This document shows, piece after piece, positions 33,880 to 41,646 of a DNA stretch of 64,000 bases. Source of the stretch: Bacteroidota bacterium (lineage in GTDB: Bacteria > Bacteroidota > JABWAT01); the NCBI GenBank assembly GCA_017303995.1, contig JAFLBE010000014.1, positions 21,971 through 85,970 on the forward strand, read 5' to 3'. Within the stretch, counting starts at the first letter, position 1, and every line of letters begins with the position of its first letter. The translations under genes were made by a program, and so were the position numbers. The notes below the pieces were generated by a model. The model saw only the letters and a program-made list of their open reading frames with translations. It searched no databases and had not been told where the DNA came from.

Positions 33880-35004
33880 ATGAAGATAAGCTCCAATTTT
33901 GACAGCGGTAATATTGAGGTTCTTTCTCTCGACCACTCCTCTGATATCCGTCTTGCCATCCGAAAAGATACCAACTCAGACTTTTTACAATGGTTTCACT
34001 TTCGCCTTCAGGGTGTAAAGGGAATTCGTTGCACGCTCAATATTACCAATGCCGGTGAAACTTCTTATCCTGATGGATGGAAAATTTACCAGGCTTGTGC
34101 CTCTTATGACCGTGAAAACTGGTTTAGAGTGCCTACCCATTTTGACGGGAAAAATCTTCAGATGAAGTTTACTCCCGAATTTGATTCTGTCTTCTTTGCC
34201 TATTTTGCTCCTTACAGTTGGGAACGTCACCTTGATCTGATTTCCTATGCGCAGGAATCCCCAGTCTGCTCAGTTTCTGATATTGGTGAAACCGTTGAAG
34301 GACGTGATATCAATCTGGTTACTTTTGGTGAAGCCGGGGAAGGTAAAAAGAATATCTGGATTATTGCCCGTCAGCATCCGGGAGAATCGATGGCTGAATG
34401 GTTTATGGAAGGTTTGATCGGCAAGCTTTCAGACCCGCATGATGCCGTTGTTAAAAAATTGCTCCACAAAGCTGTTTTCTATTTGGTCCCGAATATGAAT
34501 CCGGATGGAAGTATTCACGGAAATCTCAGAAGTAATTTTGCAGGGGCAAATCTGAACCGGGAATGGGAAACTCCGTCCTTAGACAAAAGTCCGGAAGTGT
34601 TCTATGTCAGAAAGAAAATGGAAGAAACCGGTGTCGATCTTTTTCTGGATATTCATGGTGATGAATCCATACCGTATAACTTTCTTTCCTGCTGCGAGGG
34701 AATTCCCGGCTATTCAGAAAAAATGGCTGCAAACGAAGCTTTTTTCCTGAAAAAGTGGATTACTGTAAACCCAGAAATGCAGGATGTTTTTGGATATGAT
34801 AAGGATAAACCTGCTGAGGCAAATCTTACTATTGGTTCAAATTGGGTTGGCCACCGGTTTAACTGTTTATCGGCGACTGTTGAGTTGCCATTTATTGACA
34901 ACCTGAATTTCCCTAACGAACTTGAAGGCTGGTCACCAGACCGTTCTATTCAATTGGGAACTTCTGTTGTCGTTCCGATTTTATCTGTACTTGATCAGCT
35001 TTAA
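33880..35004 (+). CDS. M14 zinc carboxypeptidase, cytosolic (CCP-like)
   Basis: A 374-residue cytoplasmic enzyme with no signal peptide. An N-terminal beta-domain (about 1-125, FLQWFHFRLQGVKG, FAPYSWERHLDLI) precedes an M14 catalytic domain. Zinc ligands are H166, E169 (RQHPGESMAEW) and H259 (LDIHGDE); the catalytic glutamate is E335 (ATVELPF). Substrate-binding NMNPDG and NLNREW are present. The N-terminal domain places it with the cytosolic carboxypeptidase (CCP/AGTPBP1) branch, whose members remove acidic residues from protein tails. Its bacterial substrate is unknown. The ATG follows AAAGGA. Confidence 0.92.
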   Translation: MKISSNFDSGNIEVLSLDHSSDIRLAIRKDTNSDFLQWFHFRLQGVKGIRCTLNITNAGETSYPDGWKIYQACASYDRENWFRVPTHFDGKNLQMKFTPEFDSVFFAYFAPYSWERHLDLISYAQESPVCSVSDIGETVEGRDINLVTFGEAGEGKKNIWIIARQHPGESMAEWFMEGLIGKLSDPHDAVVKKLLHKAVFYLVPNMNPDGSIHGNLRSNFAGANLNREWETPSLDKSPEVFYVRKKMEETGVDLFLDIHGDESIPYNFLSCCEGIPGYSEKMAANEAFFLKKWITVNPEMQDVFGYDKDKPAEANLTIGSNWVGHRFNCLSATVELPFIDNLNFPNELEGWSPDRSIQLGTSVVVPILSVLDQL

Positions 35005-35032
35005 TTTTTTATTCACAAACAAGAAGAGACGT

Positions 35033-36886
35033 ATGACCCGACTTATTTGTAACTCACGCCTGTTGATTGCTGTTTTTTCAGCTTTGATTTTGACCGCATT
35101 TTCGGTTTCTGCCCAACCTAAGGTTGATAAAATTGAACCGCCAAACTGGTGGGTCGGGATGAAATGGAGTCCGATTCAGCTCATGATTTATGGTCAGGAA
35201 CTTGACGTGGTTTCTGCAGAATGGAATAATGCCGGCTTAAAAGTTATTTCGGTAACGCCAACACCGTCTAAAGGCTATGTTTTCGTCGATACTGAAGTTG
35301 GAAGTAAGCTCAACCCTGGGTATTACACCCTTGCGTTGAAACTCAGAAACGGAAAAGATCTGAACGTTAGCTATGAATTTCTTCAGCGTGAAAATGGTGA
35401 TAACAAATATCAGGGGTTTGGTACGAAAGATATCGTTTACTTAATCACGCCTGACCGGTTTGCAAATGGCGATCCCAAAAATGATGTGGTAAAAGGTTAT
35501 AAAAATGAGTTGAACCGGAATGACGGACTTTCTCGTCACGGTGGTGATATTCAGGGCATTATCAATAATCTGGATTACATGAAGGATCTGGGTGTAACCG
35601 CAGTTTGGATTAACCCGCTTATTGAAAATAATGGCAACATCAGCTATCACGGGTATTCTGCAACTGATCTGTATAAAGTTGATCCCCGTTTCGGAACCAA
35701 TGAAGTGTACCGGAAGCTGGTTGATGAAGCCCGCAAAAAAGGACTAAAAATCATTCTCGATCACGTGAATAATCATATTGGTATCAACCATCCCTGGGTT
35801 AAAAACTATCCGTTTCCAGACTGGATCAACGGCACTTCCGAAAAAAATGTTTATGCCCGTCACATCAAATCGAATCTGACTGATTTATATCAGGATTCAG
35901 CTTCAGTTGCCCGTGAACAAAAAGGCTGGTTTGTTTATGACATGCCCGACATGAATCAGAGAAATCCGTTTCTTGCCAATTACCTGATTCAGAATACCAT
36001 TTGGTGGATTGAATATCTTGGCATTGATGGCATCAGGGAAGACACCTATCCGTATGCTTTTCCTGAGTATCAGGCAAGATGGAATAAGTCAGTTTTCGCA
36101 GAATATCCTTCATTCAATATTGTTGGTGAAGTCTGGATTGAAGACCCTGTTTATGGCTCATTGTATCAGAAGGATTCAAAAGTTGCCCGTCTGAATACAA
36201 ATATGCCGTCTGTGACTGATTTTGGTCTATATGGTGCCACCAAAGAAATATTTGCGGGTGAAAAATCATTCAATCGTGTCTACGAAACGCTGACTCAGGA
36301 TTTTCTCTATCCAAACCCGAATATGCTGCTAACCTTTCTCGATAATCATGACCTTCCTAGAGTCATGTTTCAGGCCGATGAAAATGAAAACCAGTCAAAA
36401 ATGGCAATTTCTGTTTTGATGACGCTTCGTGGAATTCCGCAGATTTATTACGGAACCGAACTTGGCTTTATCGGCGGACAGGAACATGGCGACATCCGTG
36501 CTGAAATGCCCGGTGGTTGGGCTGGCGACAAGCGCAGTGTTTTTGTTGAGTCTGGCAGAACCAAAACTGAAAACGAATTTTATACCCTGACGAAAAAACT
36601 GATTCAGTTAAGAAAAGACCACCCGGCCCTCACAGATGGCAGTATGGTTCATTTCCGCCCCGAAGAAAATGTATACACGTTCATCAGGTATAAAGATTCT
36701 GACCGGATTCTGGTTTCTGCAAACAACAATTCAGGAAGTAAAACTGTACAAATGAGTCAGGTTGCACCTCATTTGGGAGGGGCTGTCTCTCTGACTGATG
36801 TAATGACTGGCGAAATTATTCCGTTCTCAAGAACAGGTGAATTTAAAGTTGACGGATACACAACACGGATTTTTGTCGTGAAGTGA
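35033..36886 (+). CDS. GH13 alpha-glucan hydrolase, cyclomaltodextrinase/neopullulanase-like
   Basis: A 617-residue secreted glycoside hydrolase. The signal peptide (LLIAVFSALILTAFSVSAQ) fixes the ATG at 35033. An N-terminal cyclomaltodextrinase-type domain (about 27-120, starting IEPPNWWVGMKWSPIQLMIYG) is followed by the GH13 barrel. Catalytic residues are the nucleophile D337 (GIREDTYPY), the acid E366 (IVGEVW) and the stabiliser D440 (FLDNHD), with LDHVNNH as region I. A C-terminal beta domain follows. It likely degrades starch oligomers or cyclodextrins in the periplasm, like SusA. No SusCD partner is nearby. It probably shares the transcript with the M14 gene 28 bases upstream. Confidence 0.95.
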   Translation: MTRLICNSRLLIAVFSALILTAFSVSAQPKVDKIEPPNWWVGMKWSPIQLMIYGQELDVVSAEWNNAGLKVISVTPTPSKGYVFVDTEVGSKLNPGYYTLALKLRNGKDLNVSYEFLQRENGDNKYQGFGTKDIVYLITPDRFANGDPKNDVVKGYKNELNRNDGLSRHGGDIQGIINNLDYMKDLGVTAVWINPLIENNGNISYHGYSATDLYKVDPRFGTNEVYRKLVDEARKKGLKIILDHVNNHIGINHPWVKNYPFPDWINGTSEKNVYARHIKSNLTDLYQDSASVAREQKGWFVYDMPDMNQRNPFLANYLIQNTIWWIEYLGIDGIREDTYPYAFPEYQARWNKSVFAEYPSFNIVGEVWIEDPVYGSLYQKDSKVARLNTNMPSVTDFGLYGATKEIFAGEKSFNRVYETLTQDFLYPNPNMLLTFLDNHDLPRVMFQADENENQSKMAISVLMTLRGIPQIYYGTELGFIGGQEHGDIRAEMPGGWAGDKRSVFVESGRTKTENEFYTLTKKLIQLRKDHPALTDGSMVHFRPEENVYTFIRYKDSDRILVSANNNSGSKTVQMSQVAPHLGGAVSLTDVMTGEIIPFSRTGEFKVDGYTTRIFVVK

Positions 36887-36904
36887 TCGTGGTGGGAGCG
36901 GTCA

Positions 36905-36979
36905 CCTCGATACGCCTGCGGCACTCGGTGTCCGGTGGAAAAGCGGTCCCCGAGTTCAGCCAAAGGCTGAATATCGAGG
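36905..36979. repeat. Branched palindromic repeat R1
   Basis: The outer stem CCTCGATA (36905-36912)/TATCGAGG (36972-36979) encloses three arms: a small GCC-TGC-GGC hairpin (36914-36922), a long arm ACTCGG (36923-36928)/CCGAGT (36950-36955), and a hairpin TCAGCC-AAA-GGCTGA (36956-36970). The whole can fold into a four-way junction. It is the first of four copies around the GIY-YIG gene and lies 18 bases after the amylase stop. Confidence 0.88.
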
Positions 36980-36999
36980 GGGCGGGGTTTGGTAAGTGC

Positions 37000-37030
37000 A
37001 AAAAAGCCGGGTTAAGCCTGGCTTTTTTTT
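37000..37030 (+). terminator. Rho-independent terminator of the amylase transcript
   Basis: AAAAAGCCGGG (37001-37011) pairs with the region CCTGGCTTTTT (37017-37027), one G-T wobble and loop TTAAG, followed by more T residues. It lies between repeat copies R1 and R2. Confidence 0.88.
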
Positions 37031-37122
37031 GAACAGATGATTTCGGTTAGTTTCTCCGTCAGTAGACGTATTTTCAAGATACATCGCTTTGCTCTTGCCC
37101 GACGACCGGAGAAAGAGCGGGA

Positions 37123-37199
37123 CCTCGATACGCCTTACGGCACTCGGTGTTCGGTGGAGGAAGATGTCCCCGAGTTCAGCCAAAGGCTGAGTATCGAGG
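37123..37199. repeat. Branched palindromic repeat R2
   Basis: Same plan as R1 with a 9-bp outer stem CCTCGATAC (37123-37131)/GTATCGAGG (37191-37199). The small arm is GCC-TTAC-GGC and the last hairpin TCAGCC-AAA-GGCTGA. It ends 19 bases beyond the stop of the GIY-YIG gene. Its left flank CGACGACCGGAGAAAGAGCG also precedes R3 in altered form, so the repeat unit is longer than the palindrome. Confidence 0.88.
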
Positions 37200-37218
37200 G
37201 GACAGGGTTTGGTTTCGG

Positions 37219-37503
37219 TTATTTCTTCCAGGTCTTTTTTGCAAGCGTTGGCAACTGATCAAATTCACCGTCAATCAGCGCCTTCTTTTTCTTTTGCGAC
37301 CAATTCTGAACCTGTTTTTCCCGATAAAAAGCATCATCAACCCGATCGTATTCTTCCCAGTAAACTAAGGAAACCGGTAAACGGGTTTTGGTATAATTCG
37401 CGCCAAATCCAGATTGATGTTGTTCAAACCGACGATCAAGATCTATTGTGCTGCCGGTGTAAAATGAGTGATCCCTGCATTGCAGGATATACATATAGGG
37501 CAT
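37219..37503 (-). CDS. Single-domain GIY-YIG nuclease
   Basis: A 94-residue protein that is essentially one GIY-YIG domain. The motifs are MYILQC (GIY position), SFYTGST (YIG position), the arginine in DLDRRFEQH and the metal-binding glutamate in LVYWEEY, so the active site looks intact. It ends in a basic tail (KQVQNWSQKKKKALIDGEF, LAKKTWKK). The ATG at 37503 matches the family's normal N-terminus; an extended frame to 37650 runs into repeat DNA and is rejected. Similar stand-alone proteins include the UPF0213/YhbQ group and GIY-YIG nucleases that cut single-stranded DNA at dispersed repeats. Its position between R2 and R3 suggests that the repeats are its targets or dependents, which is inference. 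Confidence 0.92.
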   Translation of the reverse strand: MPYMYILQCRDHSFYTGSTIDLDRRFEQHQSGFGANYTKTRLPVSLVYWEEYDRVDDAFYREKQVQNWSQKKKKALIDGEFDQLPTLAKKTWKK

Positions 37504-37630
37504 TTTTGTAAGGATATTATTCGGAATCCTTACAAAATTAATAATTTCAGTTGAGAAGTGAAAGTGGGAATGTCCGGGCGTCTCGATATAATCACGTTGG
37601 TCGTTACTCGACGACCGTGGAGATCGGGCA

Positions 37631-37708
37631 CCTCGATACGCCTGCGGCACTCGGTGTCCGTGAAAAAAGCGGTCCCCGAGTGTCCGTCAGTTGACGGACT
37701 TATCGAGG
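37631..37708. repeat. Branched palindromic repeat R3 with swapped arm
   Basis: The outer stem is CCTCGATA (37631-37638)/TATCGAGG (37701-37708). The small arm and the long arm match R1. The third arm is not the TCAGCC hairpin but a different perfect one, GTCCGTC-AGTT-GACGGAC (37682-37699). The fold is kept although this arm's sequence has changed completely. It lies 127 bases upstream of the GIY-YIG start. Confidence 0.88.
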
Positions 37709-37735
37709 GGAGAGTTCTTAGGAGTTTTCTGGGCA

Positions 37736-37799
37736 CCTCGATACTCGTTGTCCGTAGGAAAAGCGGTCCCCGAGTTCAGCCAGAGGCTGAGTATCGAGG
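37736..37799. repeat. Branched palindromic repeat R4, one arm shorter
   Basis: The outer stem is CCTCGATAC (37736-37744)/GTATCGAGG (37791-37799). The small GCC/GGC arm is missing, leaving a long arm (CTCG/CGAG) and TCAGCC-AGA-GGCTGA. It ends 11 bases before the fumC stop codon on the other strand, so it may serve as the end of the fumC transcript. Confidence 0.87.
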
Positions 37800-37810
37800 T
37801 GCCGAAAAAC

Positions 37811-39190
37811 TTAAACCATTTTAGCAGGATCAACCCATTCGTTGTATTGTTCTTCGGTGAGAAGACCAAGACCAAGGGCAGCTTCTTTCAAAGTTGAACC
37901 GTCTTTGTGGGCTTTTTTAGCAATTTTGGCTGCATTGTCATACCCGATGTACGGATTCAACGCCGTAACCAGCATCAGTGATTTTTCCATATTTTCTTTC
38001 AGCTTCGGCAGATTGGCTTCGATGCCATACGCACAATTATGCTCGAAAGAATCACAGACATCACCGAGTAATTCAAGAGATTCCATCACGTTGTGAAGAA
38101 TAACCGGTTTGAAGACGTTCAGTTCAAAATTTCCCTGAGAAGCGGCAAACCCGACAGCAGCATCATTTCCAAAAACCTGAACACAAACCATCGTCATGGC
38201 TTCTGATTGCGTTGGATTGACTTTTCCCGGCATGATGGAGGATCCTGGCTCATTTTCAGGAATATTCAATTCACCGATTCCGGCACGTGGACCAGAAGCC
38301 AGCCACCTGATGTCGTTTGCAATTTTCATGAGTCCGGTAGCCAAAGCTTTCAAAGCACCATGGAAAAAGGCAAGCTGTTCGTGTCCGGCAAGACCCTGAT
38401 ATTTATTTGGATTCGGACGGAATTTCAATCCGGTGAGAGTGGTCAGTTCGTCGCAGACCATTTTATCAAAGCCTTTCGGGGCATTCAGTCCGGTTCCGAC
38501 AGCAGTTCCGCCAATGGCAAGATCAAGAAGTGAATCTTTGGCCAGATTGATCTGTGCAAGTGCAACCTTCATCTGAGCCACATAACCAGAGAATTCCTGT
38601 CCGAGGGTGATCGGAGTTGCATCCTGAAGGTGAGTTCTGCCAATCTTGATGATAGAGTTGAATTCCTGTTCTTTTTTCTCAAAAACCCGGATCAGAGATT
38701 CCACTCTCGGGATGAAATGGCTTTCAGTGTAACGGGCAACGGCAACGTGCATAGCCGTCGGGAAAACATCATTTGAAGACTGGGATTTGTTGACCGTATC
38801 GTTGGCGTGAACCGGTTTTTTCGATCCCAGCGGATGACCCAGAATTTCGTTTGCCCGGTTGGCAATCACTTCATTCGAATTCATGTTGGTCTGTGTTCCG
38901 GAACCGGTCTGGTAAATTACCAAAGGAAAATGGGCATTGAATTTCCCTGAAATCACTTCATCACACGCCTGAATGACAGCATCATAAACTTCCTTGTCCA
39001 GCTTGCCGATTTTAAAATTGGTGATGGCACAGGCTTTTTTCACCATGGCGAGGGAAGCAATAAAATCGGGATGGAAATGTGACCGGCCGATTTTAAAGTT
39101 TTGAAGAGAACGTTGGGTTTGGGCACCCCAGTATTTGGTATTTTCTACCTGGATATCACCCATTGAATCATTTTCTGTACGGAAAGACAT
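37811..39190 (-). CDS. fumC: Class II fumarate hydratase
   Basis: A 459-residue TCA-cycle enzyme interconverting fumarate and malate without an iron-sulfur cluster. Family motifs are [33 protein letters not shown] and the signature [13 protein letters not shown], plus [17 protein letters not shown]. The ATG at 39190 is preceded by AGGAGCT and gives the normal length; the frame extends 43 codons further without a plausible start. Repeat copy R4 lies just beyond its stop. It is monocistronic. Confidence 0.97.
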   Translation of the reverse strand: MSFRTENDSMGDIQVENTKYWGAQTQRSLQNFKIGRSHFHPDFIASLAMVKKACAITNFKIGKLDKEVYDAVIQACDEVISGKFNAHFPLVIYQTGSGTQTNMNSNEVIANRANEILGHPLGSKKPVHANDTVNKSQSSNDVFPTAMHVAVARYTESHFIPRVESLIRVFEKKEQEFNSIIKIGRTHLQDATPITLGQEFSGYVAQMKVALAQINLAKDSLLDLAIGGTAVGTGLNAPKGFDKMVCDELTTLTGLKFRPNPNKYQGLAGHEQLAFFHGALKALATGLMKIANDIRWLASGPRAGIGELNIPENEPGSSIMPGKVNPTQSEAMTMVCVQVFGNDAAVGFAASQGNFELNVFKPVILHNVMESLELLGDVCDSFEHNCAYGIEANLPKLKENMEKSLMLVTALNPYIGYDNAAKIAKKAHKDGSTLKEAALGLGLLTEEQYNEWVDPAKMV

Positions 39191-39417
39191 AGCAGCTCCT
39201 GGTTTGTCAGTTAAAAGTGCAACAAAAATAGACCGTTCAAAAGATGAAATCATCCGCAATGCAGGCGAAACGGCAAATTCTAACCGTGAATTAAAAATTG
39301 GGAAGGATTCTTCCCCCAACTAAATCACAAAATTGACATTCCAACTAAAGTATAAGTTGCACCATACAAAATTATTATCCATATTTAGACGAAATATTAA
39401 TAAAGGACATCTTTGTC

Positions 39418-40215
39418 ATGATGGAATGGAAATCAAAACTGCTTTTTACCGCACTTGCCATTGGCGGAACCAGTTATATTGGGGCTACCCTCTGGGCTCA
39501 CAGCACAGGCATGAACGGATTAACCAATAAAGATGGCGGAGACGGTTGTACCTGCCATGGTGGTAAAAGTTCAGCAGTAACTGTTTCCATTAACGGACCC
39601 GAAACCCTTGCCCCAGGTGCCACAGGATCCTTTACCGTCACCATTGCTGGCGGACCATTGGCAAAAGCCGGAACTGATGTTGCCGCTTCAGCCGGAACAC
39701 TAACACCGGGATCAGGAATGAAAACCCAGTCAGGCGATATTACTCACACGACACCGAAAGTAGTTTCTGGCGGAGTTGTGACCTATGATTTTATGTATAC
39801 AGCACCGGCAACACCAGGTGATGTTACCTTGTTTGCAACCGGAAACAGTGTAAATGGAAACGGAAATAATTCAGGTGATCAATGGAATCATGCACCAGAT
39901 AAAGTTATTGCCGTTAAACAGGGAACGGATGTGAGTGAGCAAGGTCAGCCGGAAGGATTTTCTCTGAAGCAGAATTATCCGAATCCGTTTAATCCGTCAA
40001 CGACCTTATCCTTTGAAATTCCTGTTGCGGGAAAAGTACAGATTTACTTGCGTGATATTCAGGGCAGAACCATCAGAATGCTGGTTGATCAGGTTGTTGC
40101 AGCAGGTGAGTTCAGCCGGAATTTTGATTTTTCTGATCTTCCTTCCGGAAATTATCTATATACCCTGGCTTATAATGGTAAAACTCAATCCAGAATGATG
40201 AGTTTGGTGAAGTAA
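39418..40215 (+). CDS. Exported CxCHG-motif protein with type IX sorting domain
   Basis: A 265-residue secreted protein. A signal peptide (LLFTALAIGGTSYIGATLWAHS) is followed by DGGDGCTCHGGKSS, a CxCHG motif close to the cytochrome c heme site but with one residue between the cysteines. A beta-rich domain of the choice-of-anchor/reeler type (about 55-165) has GATGSFTVTIAGG and VTYDFMYTAP. The C-terminal domain FSLKQNYPNPFNPSTTL to SGNYLYTLAYNGKTQSRMMSLVK is a type IX secretion signal, so the protein should reach the cell surface. Whether the motif binds heme is unknown. A terminator follows 36 bases downstream. Confidence 0.88.
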   Translation: MMEWKSKLLFTALAIGGTSYIGATLWAHSTGMNGLTNKDGGDGCTCHGGKSSAVTVSINGPETLAPGATGSFTVTIAGGPLAKAGTDVAASAGTLTPGSGMKTQSGDITHTTPKVVSGGVVTYDFMYTAPATPGDVTLFATGNSVNGNGNNSGDQWNHAPDKVIAVKQGTDVSEQGQPEGFSLKQNYPNPFNPSTTLSFEIPVAGKVQIYLRDIQGRTIRMLVDQVVAAGEFSRNFDFSDLPSGNYLYTLAYNGKTQSRMMSLVK

Positions 40216-40251
40216 ATTTTTATGGTTTTGTGAAGTTGGAAGTGGGATGGT

Positions 40252-40281
40252 AAAAGGGCGACCGATGGTCGCCCTTTTTTT
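40252..40281 (+). terminator. Rho-independent terminator
   Basis: A perfect 8-bp stem GGGCGACC/GGTCGCCC with loop GAT (40256-40274), A residues on the left and seven T residues on the right. Its core resembles the terminator at 4274. Confidence 0.93.
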
Positions 40282-40313
40282 ATTTCTTCGGCGAGGTACT
40301 TTTGAAAACATTG

Positions 40314-40355
40314 AACACAGAGGACACTGAGCGAAGTCGAAGTGCCCTCTGTGTT
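40314..40355. repeat. Palindromic CACAGAG repeat
   Basis: AACACAGAGG (40314-40323) pairs with CCTCTGTGTT (40346-40355); inside, ACACT/AGTG extends the stem. The loop carries GAGCGAAGTCGA, a piece of another common repeat type. It lies between the type IX-secreted protein gene and serB. Confidence 0.75.
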
Positions 40356-40391
40356 ATTCGTATCCCGTAAGGCGTACAGCGTACCCCGAAT

Positions 40392-41612
40392 TTACTCTTC
40401 GAGCAAATCCCTGTCCCTTACGCCTATCAGATAGAGAATTCCGTCCAGACCGATGATTGAAAGCGCATGATCAGCAGATTCTTTGACGAGAGGTTTTGCA
40501 CGGAAGGCAATGCCAAGTCCGGCACAGGCGAGCATAGGAAGATCGTTGGCACCGTCACCAACTGCAATCACCTGCTCAAGGGAAATATTTTCTTTTTCCG
40601 CAAGCAATTTCAGTACTTCAGCTTTCCGGGCGGCATCTACAATTTCACCTAAGACATTCCCGGTGACTTTTCCGTCACTGATTTCCAGTTCATTGGCAAA
40701 GACATAATCAATGCCGAGTTTATCTTTCAGGAAATTGCCAAAGTAAGTAAATCCACCCGAGATAATAGCCGTTTTATAACCAAGAGATTTGAGAATACCG
40801 ATCAAACGTTCGGCTCCCTCATTAAGTTGAAGGTGACTGGCGATATCAGCCAAAACTGAAGCATCAAGTCCTTTGATCAGTTGCAACCGGCGTTTCAGAC
40901 TTTCCCGGTAATCAATTTCACCCCGCATGGCCGATTCAGTAATTTCTGAAACCTGATCACCAACACCGGCACGCCGGGCAAGTTCATCAATAACTTCAGT
41001 GTTAATCAGAGTGGAATCCATGTCAAACGCAACCAACCGGCGGTTCCGGCGAAACCGGTTTTCTTCCTGAAACGCAATGTCAATTCCGAACTCATGGCTG
41101 ATTTCAAGAAATTCAGCTTTCATGGCTTTAAAATCACGGGGTTCACCTCTCACCGAGAATTCGATACAAGCCCGGGGAAGCCGTTGGTTTTCATTCAATG
41201 GCGGTCGACCCGACAGACGGGTGATGACATCAATATTTAGTCCGTTAGTGTGAATGATGCCAGAAAGGCGTGCTAGGTGAAGGGCTTTGATCCGGCGGGC
41301 AAGCAAGGTTACGATGTAGCGTTTTTTCCCCTGGTTGGCGACCCACTTTTCGTAACGGTCTTCAGAAATCGGTGAAAATTTAACCGTTACACCCAATTCA
41401 AATGCTTTGAAAAGCACTTCCTTCATGACATTATGAGCCGGGTTTTCCTGTTTGGGAAGCTCAATCACCATTCCCAGCGATAACGTTGAGTGAATGACAG
41501 ACTGACTCATATCCAGAATATTCACATCAGATTCAGCCAAAACTGAACATAAAGAAGATGTCAAGCCAGGTTTGTCTTCACCCGAAACTGTCAGCAGCAC
41601 AATTTCCTTCAT
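40392..41612 (-). CDS. serB: Phosphoserine phosphatase with two ACT domains
   Basis: A 406-residue enzyme making serine from phosphoserine. Two N-terminal ACT domains (about 1-80, ending near VIELPK, and about 95-180) precede the HAD phosphatase core. The nucleophile motif is FDMDSTLINTEVIDE, with SGGFTYFG and the late VGDGANDLPML. The second ATG at 41612 was chosen because GGGAGAAAG lies at the right distance; the first at 41624 has no such site. The ACT domains probably sense serine. Confidence 0.95.
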   Translation of the reverse strand: MKEIVLLTVSGEDKPGLTSSLCSVLAESDVNILDMSQSVIHSTLSLGMVIELPKQENPAHNVMKEVLFKAFELGVTVKFSPISEDRYEKWVANQGKKRYIVTLLARRIKALHLARLSGIIHTNGLNIDVITRLSGRPPLNENQRLPRACIEFSVRGEPRDFKAMKAEFLEISHEFGIDIAFQEENRFRRNRRLVAFDMDSTLINTEVIDELARRAGVGDQVSEITESAMRGEIDYRESLKRRLQLIKGLDASVLADIASHLQLNEGAERLIGILKSLGYKTAIISGGFTYFGNFLKDKLGIDYVFANELEISDGKVTGNVLGEIVDAARKAEVLKLLAEKENISLEQVIAVGDGANDLPMLACAGLGIAFRAKPLVKESADHALSIIGLDGILYLIGVRDRDLLEE

Positions 41613-41646
41613 TCTTTCTCCCATTCCGCTAATGAACTTGCTGATA

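Noticed and set aside
36769..37375. Several short open frames around the branched repeats (both strands)
   Set aside because: They encode translated repeat sequence (for example TPSAVRR, SVSGRPE-like strings) with no ribosome-binding sites.
37504..37650. N-terminal extension of the GIY-YIG protein
   Set aside because: The frame stays open for 49 codons upstream, but it reads repeat DNA; the family starts at the MPYMYIL segment.
36905..37799. CRISPR array
   Set aside because: Only four repeats, 64-78 bases long, internally palindromic and unequally spaced (27 to about 430 bases), with a gene inside and no cas genes. This is a palindromic repeat cluster, not CRISPR.
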